The notes: generated from the sequence alone by a model not told the origin. A stretch of DNA of 64,000 bases from Bog-950 sp046329515 (GCA_046329515.1 JAXLUM010000001.1:62001-126000), one strand, 5' to 3'. Shown: positions 18,001-27,595, numbered from the stretch's first letter. Numbers and translations: made by a program.

Positions 18001-20840
18001 ACGGCTTAACCCCCGGCACCAACTATACATTATATGTGCGTGCTGACTGTGGCGGTGGTGATGCAAGCAGTTGGGTTGGACCGATTACTTTCGGAACTAT
18101 TTCTGATCCATGCTCTGCTATTACAGCTTTTGGCCCTTGCGGCTTTGGTAAAACTATCAGCATTAACGCAGGTTCAGGCCTTTGGACTAACGCAAGCTGC
18201 GATAACTTTACAACTACACCGGGTCGTGAAAACATATACAGTTTTACTCCTACGCAAACCGGCAACTATACTTTAAGTGTTCCGACATTTGCATTCGGTA
18301 ATGAAATGGACTTTTCATACAAAGCTGCCTCTTTAGGTTGTGATAATAACAACTGGATTTGTCAGCAAGCAATATTTGCTGCAGGAACCAGCCTGCCGTT
18401 TTTATTAAATGCAGGTACGCAGTATTACTTTATGTTCGATAACGAGGCTACAACAGCTTCTACAATTAACGTAGTTTTAGATTGTCCTGTAGTTTCAACA
18501 TGGACAGGTACAGCCAGCACCGATTGGTTTGATGCCAACAACTGGAGCCCTGCAGGTGTACCTACAGGTTGCGGCTCAATAGCTGTAATTCCAACAACAC
18601 CTGTTGGTTCACAGTTCCCAATCATATTAGCAGCTAATGCTAATGTGGGCGCACTTACTGTTCAGGATAATGCTACTGTTACCATCAATTCAGGATTTAA
18701 ATTGCAGGTGTGTGGTAATTTGATTGGCGGCTTATCAACCCCTGGCCAGGTATTATCGCTCGGTGAACTGGAGTTGAATGGCACTACTAATCAGAAATTA
18801 TCTAATCGCCTGGAAGTGCAAACGCTGCGCTTAAATAACGCAGCAGGCGCCTCACTACAACCAGGCAGCTTCTATGATATCTTTAACGAAGTTGATTTAC
18901 AGAATGGTACGCTTGATGCTACAACCGGTACCATCCGCTTCCGCAGTACTGCTGATAACCAGATTGCAGTAATAGATGACTTTAGTGCAGGTTATACCGG
19001 AACAATAAGCGGCACCATACGTGCTGAACGTTACTACCACAGCAGCAGCACGTACGATGCGCACTACATGGGTTCACCAATTAATAATGCATCATTTAGC
19101 CAGTTTGGCGCAGGCGGTGTAGGTGGTTACGCGGTACCTACTGCTACTTGTGATGAGACACAGTTAATTTATGGATCACCATATGGTACAGTAGCTCGTT
19201 TAGATGAGACTAATGGCGCAAGCTGTGCCTTAGGCGGCTGGTTCTTTGAAACAGGCGGCAATGCAGACAATGCAAGAGGCTATTCTGTTCGTAAATCAGG
19301 TGCAGGTGTGTTAACTGTAATAGGTGCACCAAACCTTGGTTCAAGCTATAGCTTAGGTGGTTTAGGCAACAGCAGCTGGAGCAACGTAAGCTTACAGGGC
19401 CGTCCTATGACCTCAGGCTGGCAGTTAGTAGCTAACCCATACCTTGCTTACCTTGACATAAGCAGCACACCAGGCGGCTTTGATGCCCAGAAACTGGTAT
19501 GGCATACCAGCGGTGCTTTTGCAGGCACTTACCAACCTGCAACAGTAGTATCACCGTTCCAGGCGTTCATGGTACACGTAAGCGCTCCGGGCGCACCACA
19601 GACTTATACCATAAACGGTACAAGCCGTGTTAAGCCGGGCACCCCAAGTACCTTCCAAAAGACCAACGACCAGGAACTGACCATAACTGCAGCTAACACA
19701 GCCACCCAGTTATTAGATGTAACTACTGTAGCCTTTAACACAGATGCTACCGTAAACATGGATGCGCAATATGACGGAATGAAAGTAGCCGGCGCCTTAA
19801 ACCGCCACACTTTATACACGCATAATGCCAACCCAATGCAGTGGTTAGCGGTAAACACGCTGAAGAGCATAGAAGAAACCAGCACCGTACCTGTAGGCTT
19901 TGAAGCAGGTATAAGCGGTAACTACAGCTTCAGCTTTGGCGGCGTAAACAGCTTTGACCCTACCAGCTACATTACCTTAGAAGATAAGAAACTGAACATC
20001 TTCCATGATGTAAGAAGCGGCGACTACAGCTTTACAGCAGATGCAACGGATAACTTTGACCGCTTTGTATTACACTTTACCCCTGCGGCCAAAATCAACA
20101 CTACCAATGCAAGCTGCAGTGCAAGCGGACAGATAAACATAGAACAGCCGGGCACAGCCAGCTGGAACTACAATGTAACGAACAGCAATGGCGTAGTAGT
20201 AAGCAGCGGCACACTGAACCAGGCTAACCCTGTAACCGTAAGTGCAGCTACCGGCGTTTACACCGTAAGCTTAACAGATGCGAACAACTACACAGTAGTG
20301 AAGAACATACAGGTAAGCGGAGCCCAGCAGATGACAGCGGGTATAACTACCAGCGCTACAGTAGCAGAAGCAGGCCAGAGCATAGACTTTACCTCAACAG
20401 CAGTAAATGCCACAGCTAACCAGTGGGACATGGGTGATGGCACCTTACTGAACGGCGCTATGGTAAGCCACAGCTACACTACCGAAGGTGTATACACTGT
20501 AACCGTAAATGCAGTAAATGCTGATGGATGTAATGCAACAGCCAGCCAGCAGGTAACTGTAAACAGCAAGGCTACGGGCATCAACAACTTAACGGACAGC
20601 AAACTGACTATTTGGAGCAATGAAGACAGAGTATATGTAGACTTCAGCAAGCAGAAGCATGTTGAGGCGACAATAGACATTTACAATGTATTAGGCCAGG
20701 TAGTAAGCAGTGAGAAGTTTGGTAAGACAACCATCTACAGCCGCCAGCTGAACAACTTAGAAGCAGGCTATGTAGTAGTAAGCGTTAAGACCGATACCGG
20801 TATAACCACCAAGAAGGTGTTTATTACCAATACTAAGTAA
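15099..20840 (+). CDS. Giant T9SS surface protein B (repeat domains, pre-peptidase-like domains, FN3, PKD)
   Basis: About 1913 aa. I place the start at the ATG at 15099 (MGFFTKNFLKLTSTLAVCLLLFSVQRTGAQ) because it gives a proper signal peptide and matches the MG starts of its two paralogs; an in-frame ATG at 15060 would add 13 residues. Three Cys-containing repeats of about 115 aa come first (TITTCNFGGEYS, TITTCNFAGEYS, TISTCSFAGEYS), then two units beginning FDPCTS/FDPCAT with CNGTGWTCIQDL, then pre-peptidase-like domains (NDDCSGAITV, WYKYVG), an FN3 domain (ATIDWTENGGATAWDLYYG) and another DPC unit. From 18498 (TWTGTASTDWF) the shared 780-aa C-terminal module begins, with PKD and T9SS type A sorting domain. 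Exported across the outer membrane by T9SS; likely surface-attached. Ligand unknown. Confidence 0.9.
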   Translation: MGFFTKNFLKLTSTLAVCLLLFSVQRTGAQCTTTSQFPSAAYNAPAAGVTYTITTCNFGGEYSVMQAVANATQYKFSSSVTTDFITVRSGSSAGPVVGFGVQPLTITTTSTANLYVHINTNAACGSASTCRTTTVQNLTPAPSGCTGTSQFPSTAFNAPASGTTTTITTCNFAGEYSRMTAVASGASYIFTSSIATDYITIRSGTFNGTVVANGTTPLTYVTTGTADLFIHIHTNSSCGTSSTCRTTAVQRLSPSCTFTSSFGSATAPAAGVTTTISTCSFAGEYSTITGAVAGTPYQFASSVTTDYITIHSGTSNGPVVAAGLTPLNYTATSTATLYAHWATNSACGTASTCRTTTIKNLNAPAFDPCTSVSALNACGTSNTTVIAAGAGAYNPPATSCGFSTPGQEKIYTYTAPTTGAYTITQSASPGYIDYFYKAAASGCNGTGWTCIQDLNGATTSTGVANLTAGTQYYFLLDPEVSTGGTVTFTLNCAPPPFDPCATINNISACGVATSFTVASGNGSYNPPSTSCGFTTPGKETIFTFTPSQTGNYQIAQTSSFGYIDWFYKPVSSGCNGTGWTCIQDLSGAITSGNFALTAGTQYYIMGDPESTTGGAVNFSIGCPPAPLVNDDCSGAITVSCLGSPYTGTTVSATVDAAYTNCGASGTNTTEAGVWYKYVGNNQQVDVTTCDPVGGTGYDTRITVYSGSCGAFTCVTANDDMTPACSNGSFRSEVLFNAFAGTDYYIFVHGYQTGTNISSQGAFTLTLTCSALCSPQISNDDCASADPLTVAANSPAAIFGNNNCASSALTNPSCFSAFATLPDVWYSFVAPVNPAKVVLTYNNGSGTASDLGFVTYGSCGGAQIQCQGSATSGTAYTLTGLTAGQTYYLQVLGPLGNRGQFSIGMYYETCPAPSALASTATTTTTATIDWTENGGATAWDLYYGTSIGTPGPSTTPTEDNVGAHPYTINGLTPGTNYTLYVRADCGGGDASSWVGPITFGTISDPCSAITAFGPCGFGKTISINAGSGLWTNASCDNFTTTPGRENIYSFTPTQTGNYTLSVPTFAFGNEMDFSYKAASLGCDNNNWICQQAIFAAGTSLPFLLNAGTQYYFMFDNEATTASTINVVLDCPVVSTWTGTASTDWFDANNWSPAGVPTGCGSIAVIPTTPVGSQFPIILAANANVGALTVQDNATVTINSGFKLQVCGNLIGGLSTPGQVLSLGELELNGTTNQKLSNRLEVQTLRLNNAAGASLQPGSFYDIFNEVDLQNGTLDATTGTIRFRSTADNQIAVIDDFSAGYTGTISGTIRAERYYHSSSTYDAHYMGSPINNASFSQFGAGGVGGYAVPTATCDETQLIYGSPYGTVARLDETNGASCALGGWFFETGGNADNARGYSVRKSGAGVLTVIGAPNLGSSYSLGGLGNSSWSNVSLQGRPMTSGWQLVANPYLAYLDISSTPGGFDAQKLVWHTSGAFAGTYQPATVVSPFQAFMVHVSAPGAPQTYTINGTSRVKPGTPSTFQKTNDQELTITAANTATQLLDVTTVAFNTDATVNMDAQYDGMKVAGALNRHTLYTHNANPMQWLAVNTLKSIEETSTVPVGFEAGISGNYSFSFGGVNSFDPTSYITLEDKKLNIFHDVRSGDYSFTADATDNFDRFVLHFTPAAKINTTNASCSASGQINIEQPGTASWNYNVTNSNGVVVSSGTLNQANPVTVSAATGVYTVSLTDANNYTVVKNIQVSGAQQMTAGITTSATVAEAGQSIDFTSTAVNATANQWDMGDGTLLNGAMVSHSYTTEGVYTVTVNAVNADGCNATASQQVTVNSKATGINNLTDSKLTIWSNEDRVYVDFSKQKHVEATIDIYNVLGQVVSSEKFGKTTIYSRQLNNLEAGYVVVSVKTDTGITTKKVFITNTK
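18666..20782 (+). repeat. 2,117-bp identical direct repeat, copy 1 (in giant gene B)
   Basis: Reading line by line with a constant offset of 5837 bp, this tract shows no mismatch to 24503-26619. The 168 bp of the module upstream differ substantially and the last 58 bp before the stop differ at four positions, so the identity has sharp edges inside the coding sequence. Identity was judged by eye. Confidence 0.9.
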
Positions 20841-20874
20841 GAGCAACTTATTTAAATTTAGCTTAGAGGAAAAA

Positions 20875-20910
20875 AGAAGGGCACCCGAATTTCGGGTACC
20901 CTTCTTTTTT
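20875..20910 (+). terminator. Rho-independent terminator after giant gene B
   Basis: AGAAGGGCACCCGA pairs with TCGGGTACCCTTCT (one central mismatch), followed by T6, 34 bp after the stop. Confidence 0.92.
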
Positions 20911-21181
20911 GCTTTAAACCCATGTACATGGCATTTAAGCCATTTTTGAGCTCAAATAGCAGAAAAATTTTATGCTGAAAATCAATTAATTATAAGGCAT
21001 AAGCCGAATAGGACTAATCTTTAATTGATTTTTAATACATGCTTAATTATTTTTAAATCTTATTAGGCCTCAGAATTGCTCACTTTTTATGAGTTTTTTG
21101 ACTGATTATTGAGTAGAGTCATTCTTATTTAGTCCTAATTTTTATTGATGGGATATAACAATCATTATTAAAACCTTCACT
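20911..21181. other. AT-rich spacer before giant gene C
   Basis: No gene seen. A short inverted repeat TGACT (21099-21103) / AGTCA (21117-21121) occupies a position similar to the leader hairpin of gene B, but it is much weaker. Confidence 0.4.
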
Positions 21182-24100
21182 ATGGGTATTTCTAACTTTT
21201 ACTTAAAAACCAAAAAACTGATTTTGGCCTGCAGCTTGTTGCTTGCCACCAGCTGCGCATTTTCGCAAATTACGTTGATTAGTTCAGCGGGCGACGGCGG
21301 TTTTGAATCGGGAACCACTTTTGCGGCCAATAACTGGTCTACCGCGCAGGGTGCTTTAACTACCAGAGTGTGGTATTGCGGTACGGGGCAAGCCGGTTAC
21401 ACAGGTAACAGGGCTGCTTTTATCGGTAATAGTGCAACTAATGTGGGCACTAATACTGCTACGCGCGTAGTACACCTTTACCGTTCGGTTACCATCCCCG
21501 CAGGAGCCACCAACATTACGCTTACCTTTAAGTATAAGCAGGCCGTTAGTGATTATTCTAACCCCACTTTTTATGATGCCTTAAGCGTTTATGTTGATGG
21601 CACAACACCTACAAGCGGCACTTTTCCGGCTGTAGCTAACAGGGTTTTCGGGCCATATCCTACTGCTAACGTTACCACCTATACTACCCAAACGGTAACT
21701 ATACCTGCCAGTTTTGCAACAGGCAGCCCGGTTAATTTAATTTTCACTTTCTTCTCGGACAATGTTACACCGCATGGCTATGGTGCAGTAGATGATGTAA
21801 ACCTTACTTATGTACCGGCTACTACACCACCAAACTGTGCTGCTACTTTTAGCCCTGCCAACGCTGCAACAGGCGTGTGCCGCAACACCACCCTTACATG
21901 GGCCAGCGGCGGCGGTGGACCAACCGGTTACAAACTTACTATGGGCAGCAATGCACCTAACTACGATAACATTGCCAACAATGTTGACTTAGGCAACGTA
22001 ACCTCTTATGTGCCTGCTACTTTAGCAGCCAGCACCACTTATGGATGGAAGATAGTACCTTACAACGCATTTGGTGATGCAAGCGGTTGCACATTTAACA
22101 CCTTTACTACAAGTTCAATTTTTTGTTATTGTACAGCTATTTCTACCAGCGGTAGCTTTGAGTATATAAGCAAAGTAAACTATGCTGCCTTTAATAACTC
22201 AACCGCAAACACTAAGTATGGTAATTACACGGGTTTAGGCAGTATTGGTACCGTTTCTGCCGGTTCAGCAAGTATTAATGTAACCGTTAATGGGCCATAT
22301 GCTGAAGATATTATTTATGTATTTGCCGACTGGAACCAGGACGGGGATTTTTTAGATGCCGGAGAACTGGCGGGCACTTATGATATTCCTGCTGTGGGCA
22401 CCGGTGACGTAGTATATAACGTGCCTTTTACCGTACCTGCAGGTGCTTTATTAGGCGCTACAACTATCCGCGTTAAAATGGGAGATAATTCTGCTACACC
22501 TGCTGTACCAATGAATAATGCCCCTTGTCAAACCTTTACTTATGGTGAGGTAGAGGACTATGTAATAACCGTAATACTGGCAACCCTGCCACCTAACTGT
22601 GCTGCTTCTTTAAGCCCTGCCAATGCCGCAACTAACCAGTGTATAAACACCACATTAAGCTGGGCAAACGGCGGCGGAAGCCCTACCGGTTATAAAATTA
22701 CCATGGGCAGCAATTCGCCTAACTACGATAACATTGCTAATAATGTTGACTTAGGTAACGTAACTACTTATTCTCCTACACTTGTTGGCGGCACTACTTA
22801 CGGTTGGAAAGTTGTACCGTACAATGCCAATGGCGATGCTACCGGTTGCACCTTCAACACCTTTACTACCGGTTCAACCTTGTGCTACTGCACGGCAGCG
22901 GCTACAAGTACTTCATTTGAATATATTTCGAAGGTTAATTCAGGTGCGTTTACCAATACAAACAACACCCATAGCACTTATGCCAACTACACCAGCCTTG
23001 GCCCTATAGCTTCTGTAGCTAACCCAAGCAGCTTTACCGTAAACGTAACGGTTAACGGCCCTTACGCTGAAGATATCATTTACATTTTTGCCGACTGGAA
23101 CCAGGATGGCGACTTTGTAGATGCCGGAGAATTAGCCGGAACATTTGATATCCCTTCTATACAAACAGGTGATATAACTTACCCTGTAACCGTAAGCGTA
23201 CCATCAGGTGCAGCGTTGGGTAATACCACCTTACGCATTAAGATGGGCGATAATTCTGCTACCCCTACCATACCAATGAACAGCTCCCCTTGCCAAACAT
23301 TTACATATGGTGAAGTGGAAGATTATCTGGTGAATGTAATTTTTGTTCCATGCACCAATACGCCTTCAGGCGGTACTGTAACAGGTCCTTCTTCTGGTTC
23401 AGCAGGCGGAGCTTATACCTTTACTGCTGCCGGACAGGTTGGCGATAATTTTGTATGGCAGGTGGCCACTTCTTTAGGCGGCCCTTATTCTGACATTTCA
23501 GGAACCACCAATTTAGCCACTACAAGTTTGGGAACAAGCAATGCTGCAACCTACTACTTGCGTGTTCGCGCATACAGTGCAGGTTGTGTTGATGCTTATT
23601 CTAATGTGTTAACGTTTGTGGTAACTTCTAATGATGATGTATGTAATGCATCATTAATACCGATGAACAGCACCACTTTTGCTGTAGATAACAGCACGGC
23701 TACTGCTCAAACAGGTGAGCCTGTTCCACCGCATACTTCATGCGGCTCAGGAGATCAGAACACATGGTGCAGTGCTGAAACTACGCCGTATGTTCAACAC
23801 TCTGTTTGGTATAAATTTGTTGCCCCTCAATCAGGCCGCGTATCAATAAGTACTGCGGGTTCTGATGACGGATTTGGCTTCACTTATGATACCCAGGTAG
23901 GTGTTTATTCAGCTTCTTCCTGCGCTGCGGTTACATCGGGCGGCGCTACCTTAGTAGGCGCTAACGATGATGCTGTAGCCGATTTATATTCTGAGATTCC
24001 TACATTGGAATGTTTAGTACCAGGCCAAACCTATTACATACAGGTTGACGGTTATAGTAGCGATGTGGGCTTTGTTATAGTTACTTTAGTTGACTTAGGT

Positions 24101-26677
24101 GCTGCAAACCCTCCAACAATTTCAGGTTGCCCTTCTAATATTTTAAGCGCTAACCACATTGTAAACTGGACTGCTCCTACAGCTAATGATAACTGCCCGG
24201 GTGTAGTGCTTACTTCTAACTATACCCCGGGAAGTTCTTTCCCTACAGGCACTACCACAGTTACTTACACTGCCACAGATATTAATAACAACACTGCTAC
24301 ATGCAGTTTTGATGTTACTGTTGTAGGTTCTACAACATGGACAGGTAGTGTAAGCACCGATTGGTTTAATGCCGGTAACTGGACACCGGGCGCTGTACCT
24401 ACAGGTTGCGGCATTAGTGCTGTTATTCCAACTGCACCTGTTGGAGGTCTGTTCCCAGTAATAAATACTACCGATGTTTCAATTGGTGATTTAACTATAC
24501 AAGATAATGCTACTGTTACCATCAATTCAGGATTTAAATTGCAGGTGTGTGGTAATTTGATTGGCGGCTTATCAACCCCTGGCCAGGTATTATCGCTCGG
24601 TGAACTGGAGTTGAATGGCACTACTAATCAGAAATTATCTAATCGCCTGGAAGTGCAAACGCTGCGCTTAAATAACGCAGCAGGCGCCTCACTACAACCA
24701 GGCAGCTTCTATGATATCTTTAACGAAGTTGATTTACAGAATGGTACGCTTGATGCTACAACCGGTACCATCCGCTTCCGCAGTACTGCTGATAACCAGA
24801 TTGCAGTAATAGATGACTTTAGTGCAGGTTATACCGGAACAATAAGCGGCACCATACGTGCTGAACGTTACTACCACAGCAGCAGCACGTACGATGCGCA
24901 CTACATGGGTTCACCAATTAATAATGCATCATTTAGCCAGTTTGGCGCAGGCGGTGTAGGTGGTTACGCGGTACCTACTGCTACTTGTGATGAGACACAG
25001 TTAATTTATGGATCACCATATGGTACAGTAGCTCGTTTAGATGAGACTAATGGCGCAAGCTGTGCCTTAGGCGGCTGGTTCTTTGAAACAGGCGGCAATG
25101 CAGACAATGCAAGAGGCTATTCTGTTCGTAAATCAGGTGCAGGTGTGTTAACTGTAATAGGTGCACCAAACCTTGGTTCAAGCTATAGCTTAGGTGGTTT
25201 AGGCAACAGCAGCTGGAGCAACGTAAGCTTACAGGGCCGTCCTATGACCTCAGGCTGGCAGTTAGTAGCTAACCCATACCTTGCTTACCTTGACATAAGC
25301 AGCACACCAGGCGGCTTTGATGCCCAGAAACTGGTATGGCATACCAGCGGTGCTTTTGCAGGCACTTACCAACCTGCAACAGTAGTATCACCGTTCCAGG
25401 CGTTCATGGTACACGTAAGCGCTCCGGGCGCACCACAGACTTATACCATAAACGGTACAAGCCGTGTTAAGCCGGGCACCCCAAGTACCTTCCAAAAGAC
25501 CAACGACCAGGAACTGACCATAACTGCAGCTAACACAGCCACCCAGTTATTAGATGTAACTACTGTAGCCTTTAACACAGATGCTACCGTAAACATGGAT
25601 GCGCAATATGACGGAATGAAAGTAGCCGGCGCCTTAAACCGCCACACTTTATACACGCATAATGCCAACCCAATGCAGTGGTTAGCGGTAAACACGCTGA
25701 AGAGCATAGAAGAAACCAGCACCGTACCTGTAGGCTTTGAAGCAGGTATAAGCGGTAACTACAGCTTCAGCTTTGGCGGCGTAAACAGCTTTGACCCTAC
25801 CAGCTACATTACCTTAGAAGATAAGAAACTGAACATCTTCCATGATGTAAGAAGCGGCGACTACAGCTTTACAGCAGATGCAACGGATAACTTTGACCGC
25901 TTTGTATTACACTTTACCCCTGCGGCCAAAATCAACACTACCAATGCAAGCTGCAGTGCAAGCGGACAGATAAACATAGAACAGCCGGGCACAGCCAGCT
26001 GGAACTACAATGTAACGAACAGCAATGGCGTAGTAGTAAGCAGCGGCACACTGAACCAGGCTAACCCTGTAACCGTAAGTGCAGCTACCGGCGTTTACAC
26101 CGTAAGCTTAACAGATGCGAACAACTACACAGTAGTGAAGAACATACAGGTAAGCGGAGCCCAGCAGATGACAGCGGGTATAACTACCAGCGCTACAGTA
26201 GCAGAAGCAGGCCAGAGCATAGACTTTACCTCAACAGCAGTAAATGCCACAGCTAACCAGTGGGACATGGGTGATGGCACCTTACTGAACGGCGCTATGG
26301 TAAGCCACAGCTACACTACCGAAGGTGTATACACTGTAACCGTAAATGCAGTAAATGCTGATGGATGTAATGCAACAGCCAGCCAGCAGGTAACTGTAAA
26401 CAGCAAGGCTACGGGCATCAACAACTTAACGGACAGCAAACTGACTATTTGGAGCAATGAAGACAGAGTATATGTAGACTTCAGCAAGCAGAAGCATGTT
26501 GAGGCGACAATAGACATTTACAATGTATTAGGCCAGGTAGTAAGCAGTGAGAAGTTTGGTAAGACAACCATCTACAGCCGCCAGCTGAACAACTTAGAAG
26601 CAGGCTATGTAGTAGTAAGTGTTAAGACTGATACAGGTATAACCACCAAGAAGGTGTTTATTACCAACACTAAGTAA
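21182..26677 (+). CDS. Giant T9SS surface protein C (GEVED, FN3-like, HYR, PKD domains)
   Basis: 1831 aa with signal peptide (KLILACSLLLATSCAFSQ). After a jelly-roll-like domain (about residues 30-210) come two tandem units of 254 aa (from 21827 and 22589), each an FN3-like part (TTYGWKIVPYNAFGDASGC) plus a GEVED domain (FADWNQDGDFLDAGELAGT ... FTYGEVEDYVITV). Next are an Ig-like domain, a pre-peptidase-like domain (HSVWYKFVAPQSGRVSIST) and a HYR domain (GCPSNILSANHIVNWTAPTANDNCPG). From 24335 (TWTGSVSTDWF) the shared C-terminal module starts, ending in PKD and T9SS type A sorting domain. The N-terminal head is unrelated to those of genes A and B, while the module is nearly identical to that of B. 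Role likely adhesion or surface structure; no enzyme motif seen. Confidence 0.9.
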   Translation: MGISNFYLKTKKLILACSLLLATSCAFSQITLISSAGDGGFESGTTFAANNWSTAQGALTTRVWYCGTGQAGYTGNRAAFIGNSATNVGTNTATRVVHLYRSVTIPAGATNITLTFKYKQAVSDYSNPTFYDALSVYVDGTTPTSGTFPAVANRVFGPYPTANVTTYTTQTVTIPASFATGSPVNLIFTFFSDNVTPHGYGAVDDVNLTYVPATTPPNCAATFSPANAATGVCRNTTLTWASGGGGPTGYKLTMGSNAPNYDNIANNVDLGNVTSYVPATLAASTTYGWKIVPYNAFGDASGCTFNTFTTSSIFCYCTAISTSGSFEYISKVNYAAFNNSTANTKYGNYTGLGSIGTVSAGSASINVTVNGPYAEDIIYVFADWNQDGDFLDAGELAGTYDIPAVGTGDVVYNVPFTVPAGALLGATTIRVKMGDNSATPAVPMNNAPCQTFTYGEVEDYVITVILATLPPNCAASLSPANAATNQCINTTLSWANGGGSPTGYKITMGSNSPNYDNIANNVDLGNVTTYSPTLVGGTTYGWKVVPYNANGDATGCTFNTFTTGSTLCYCTAAATSTSFEYISKVNSGAFTNTNNTHSTYANYTSLGPIASVANPSSFTVNVTVNGPYAEDIIYIFADWNQDGDFVDAGELAGTFDIPSIQTGDITYPVTVSVPSGAALGNTTLRIKMGDNSATPTIPMNSSPCQTFTYGEVEDYLVNVIFVPCTNTPSGGTVTGPSSGSAGGAYTFTAAGQVGDNFVWQVATSLGGPYSDISGTTNLATTSLGTSNAATYYLRVRAYSAGCVDAYSNVLTFVVTSNDDVCNASLIPMNSTTFAVDNSTATAQTGEPVPPHTSCGSGDQNTWCSAETTPYVQHSVWYKFVAPQSGRVSISTAGSDDGFGFTYDTQVGVYSASSCAAVTSGGATLVGANDDAVADLYSEIPTLECLVPGQTYYIQVDGYSSDVGFVIVTLVDLGAANPPTISGCPSNILSANHIVNWTAPTANDNCPGVVLTSNYTPGSSFPTGTTTVTYTATDINNNTATCSFDVTVVGSTTWTGSVSTDWFNAGNWTPGAVPTGCGISAVIPTAPVGGLFPVINTTDVSIGDLTIQDNATVTINSGFKLQVCGNLIGGLSTPGQVLSLGELELNGTTNQKLSNRLEVQTLRLNNAAGASLQPGSFYDIFNEVDLQNGTLDATTGTIRFRSTADNQIAVIDDFSAGYTGTISGTIRAERYYHSSSTYDAHYMGSPINNASFSQFGAGGVGGYAVPTATCDETQLIYGSPYGTVARLDETNGASCALGGWFFETGGNADNARGYSVRKSGAGVLTVIGAPNLGSSYSLGGLGNSSWSNVSLQGRPMTSGWQLVANPYLAYLDISSTPGGFDAQKLVWHTSGAFAGTYQPATVVSPFQAFMVHVSAPGAPQTYTINGTSRVKPGTPSTFQKTNDQELTITAANTATQLLDVTTVAFNTDATVNMDAQYDGMKVAGALNRHTLYTHNANPMQWLAVNTLKSIEETSTVPVGFEAGISGNYSFSFGGVNSFDPTSYITLEDKKLNIFHDVRSGDYSFTADATDNFDRFVLHFTPAAKINTTNASCSASGQINIEQPGTASWNYNVTNSNGVVVSSGTLNQANPVTVSAATGVYTVSLTDANNYTVVKNIQVSGAQQMTAGITTSATVAEAGQSIDFTSTAVNATANQWDMGDGTLLNGAMVSHSYTTEGVYTVTVNAVNADGCNATASQQVTVNSKATGINNLTDSKLTIWSNEDRVYVDFSKQKHVEATIDIYNVLGQVVSSEKFGKTTIYSRQLNNLEAGYVVVSVKTDTGITTKKVFITNTK
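21827..23341 (+). repeat. Two tandem 762-bp FN3-GEVED units inside giant protein C
   Basis: PPNCAATFSPANAATG (21827) recurs as PPNCAASLSPANAATN (22589), and each copy ends with GEVEDY. The copies are clearly similar but diverged. Confidence 0.85.
24503..26619 (+). repeat. 2,117-bp identical direct repeat, copy 2 (in giant gene C)
   Basis: Partner of 18666-20782, with no indel (constant offset 5837) and no mismatch seen by eye. The final 58 bp after 26619 are closer to gene A at several positions (GACTGATACAGGT) than to gene B. Confidence 0.9.
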
Positions 26678-26697
26678 GCGTTACAGCTATAACATAA

Positions 26698-26734
26698 ACA
26701 AAAGCGCCCTGCTATATGCGGGGCGCTTTTGTTT
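26698..26734 (+). terminator. Rho-independent terminator after giant gene C
   Basis: AAAAGCGCCC (26700-26709) pairs with GGGCGCTTTT (26721-26730), followed by GTTTT. Confidence 0.92.
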
Positions 26735-26746
26735 TATAAAACACAA

Positions 26747-26772
26747 TAAAAAAGCCTCCGTTAAAGAGGCTT
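26747..26772 (-). terminator. Terminator of the enoyl-CoA hydratase gene
   Basis: On the minus strand, GCCTC/GAGGC (26754-26758 with 26766-26770) and a 7-nt loop are followed by six T's. It lies 24 bp beyond the stop of the minus-strand gene. Confidence 0.88.
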
Positions 26773-26796
26773 ATAACTTTCAGTAGTAGTACGTTT

Positions 26797-27579
26797 TTAC
26801 TTGCCTCGGAAGTTGGGTTTGCGCTTTTCATTAAAGGCGGTTACACCTTCCACATAGTCTTCGCTGCGGCCCGCAATTTCCTGGTTGTAGTATTCCTGTT
26901 GCAGCATTTCCTGCAGGTTAGCGGTATACGCTTTGTTCAGCATTTTTTTAACCATTGCAAATGACTTTGTTGGCCCCGTTGCGTAGCGCTGTGCCAATTC
27001 ATTTACTGCATTGTCCAGCTCAGCAGCAGGCACTACCTTATAAACAAAGCCAAGCTGTTGCGCCTCTTGTGCACTTATTTTTGATGCTAAGGTTATCAGC
27101 TCAAATGCTTTGTTGTAACCTACCAGGTGGGGTAAAAAGAACGAGGAGCCCGAATCAGGCACAAGGCCTACGTTGGCAAATACTTCAATTAAAGAGGCAT
27201 TATCCGCAGCAACAATCATGTCGCAGGCCAATGCCAGTGATGCACCCGCGCCCGCTGCAACGCCATTTAAACGGCAAATAACGGGCTTCGGCATATCGCG
27301 TATAGCTATTATCATGGGATTATATCGACGCAGCACTGATTCGCCCAAACTACGTTTGCCCAGTTCTCCTTTTATATCTTTTAAATCCTGGCCACTGCAA
27401 AAAGCTTTGCCTTCGCCACTAATCACCACTGTGCGAACGCTCTCATCTCTGCCTGCCTTTTTAAGCGCATCAATAAATTCCGCACTCAACTCTTCGTTAA
27501 ACGAGTTAAATACATCAGGGCGGTTAAGCGTAATGCGGCAAATACCGTTTTCGTTTGTAAAAAGCAGTGTGTTATACAT
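26797..27579 (-). CDS. Enoyl-CoA hydratase/isomerase family protein (PaaG-like)
   Basis: 260 aa from the ATG at 27579 (MYNTLLFTNENGICRITLNRP); a longer in-frame start exists but would run into the upstream gene and adds no family sequence. Crotonase-fold features are clear: oxyanion-hole segments FCSGQDL and NGVAAGAGASLALACD, and VGLVPDSGSSFFLPHLVG. The GQDL and GLVPDSG motifs are those I associate with PaaG, the 2-(1,2-epoxy-1,2-dihydrophenyl)acetyl-CoA isomerase of phenylacetate degradation. No other paa gene is in the window, so a general beta-oxidation or other acyl-CoA role is equally possible. It sits 16 bp downstream of the PAP2-like gene and probably shares its transcript. Confidence 0.88.
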   Translation of the reverse strand: MYNTLLFTNENGICRITLNRPDVFNSFNEELSAEFIDALKKAGRDESVRTVVISGEGKAFCSGQDLKDIKGELGKRSLGESVLRRYNPMIIAIRDMPKPVICRLNGVAAGAGASLALACDMIVAADNASLIEVFANVGLVPDSGSSFFLPHLVGYNKAFELITLASKISAQEAQQLGFVYKVVPAAELDNAVNELAQRYATGPTKSFAMVKKMLNKAYTANLQEMLQQEYYNQEIAGRSEDYVEGVTAFNEKRKPNFRGK

Positions 27580-27595
27580 TGTTGCGATTTTAGTA

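Noticed and set aside
18666..26619. Assembly duplication as the explanation for the identical modules
   Set aside because: The 168 bp before and 58 bp after the identical tract differ between copies, and the terminators and heads are distinct, so both genes seem real; collapse or fill-in of the middle cannot be fully excluded without reads.
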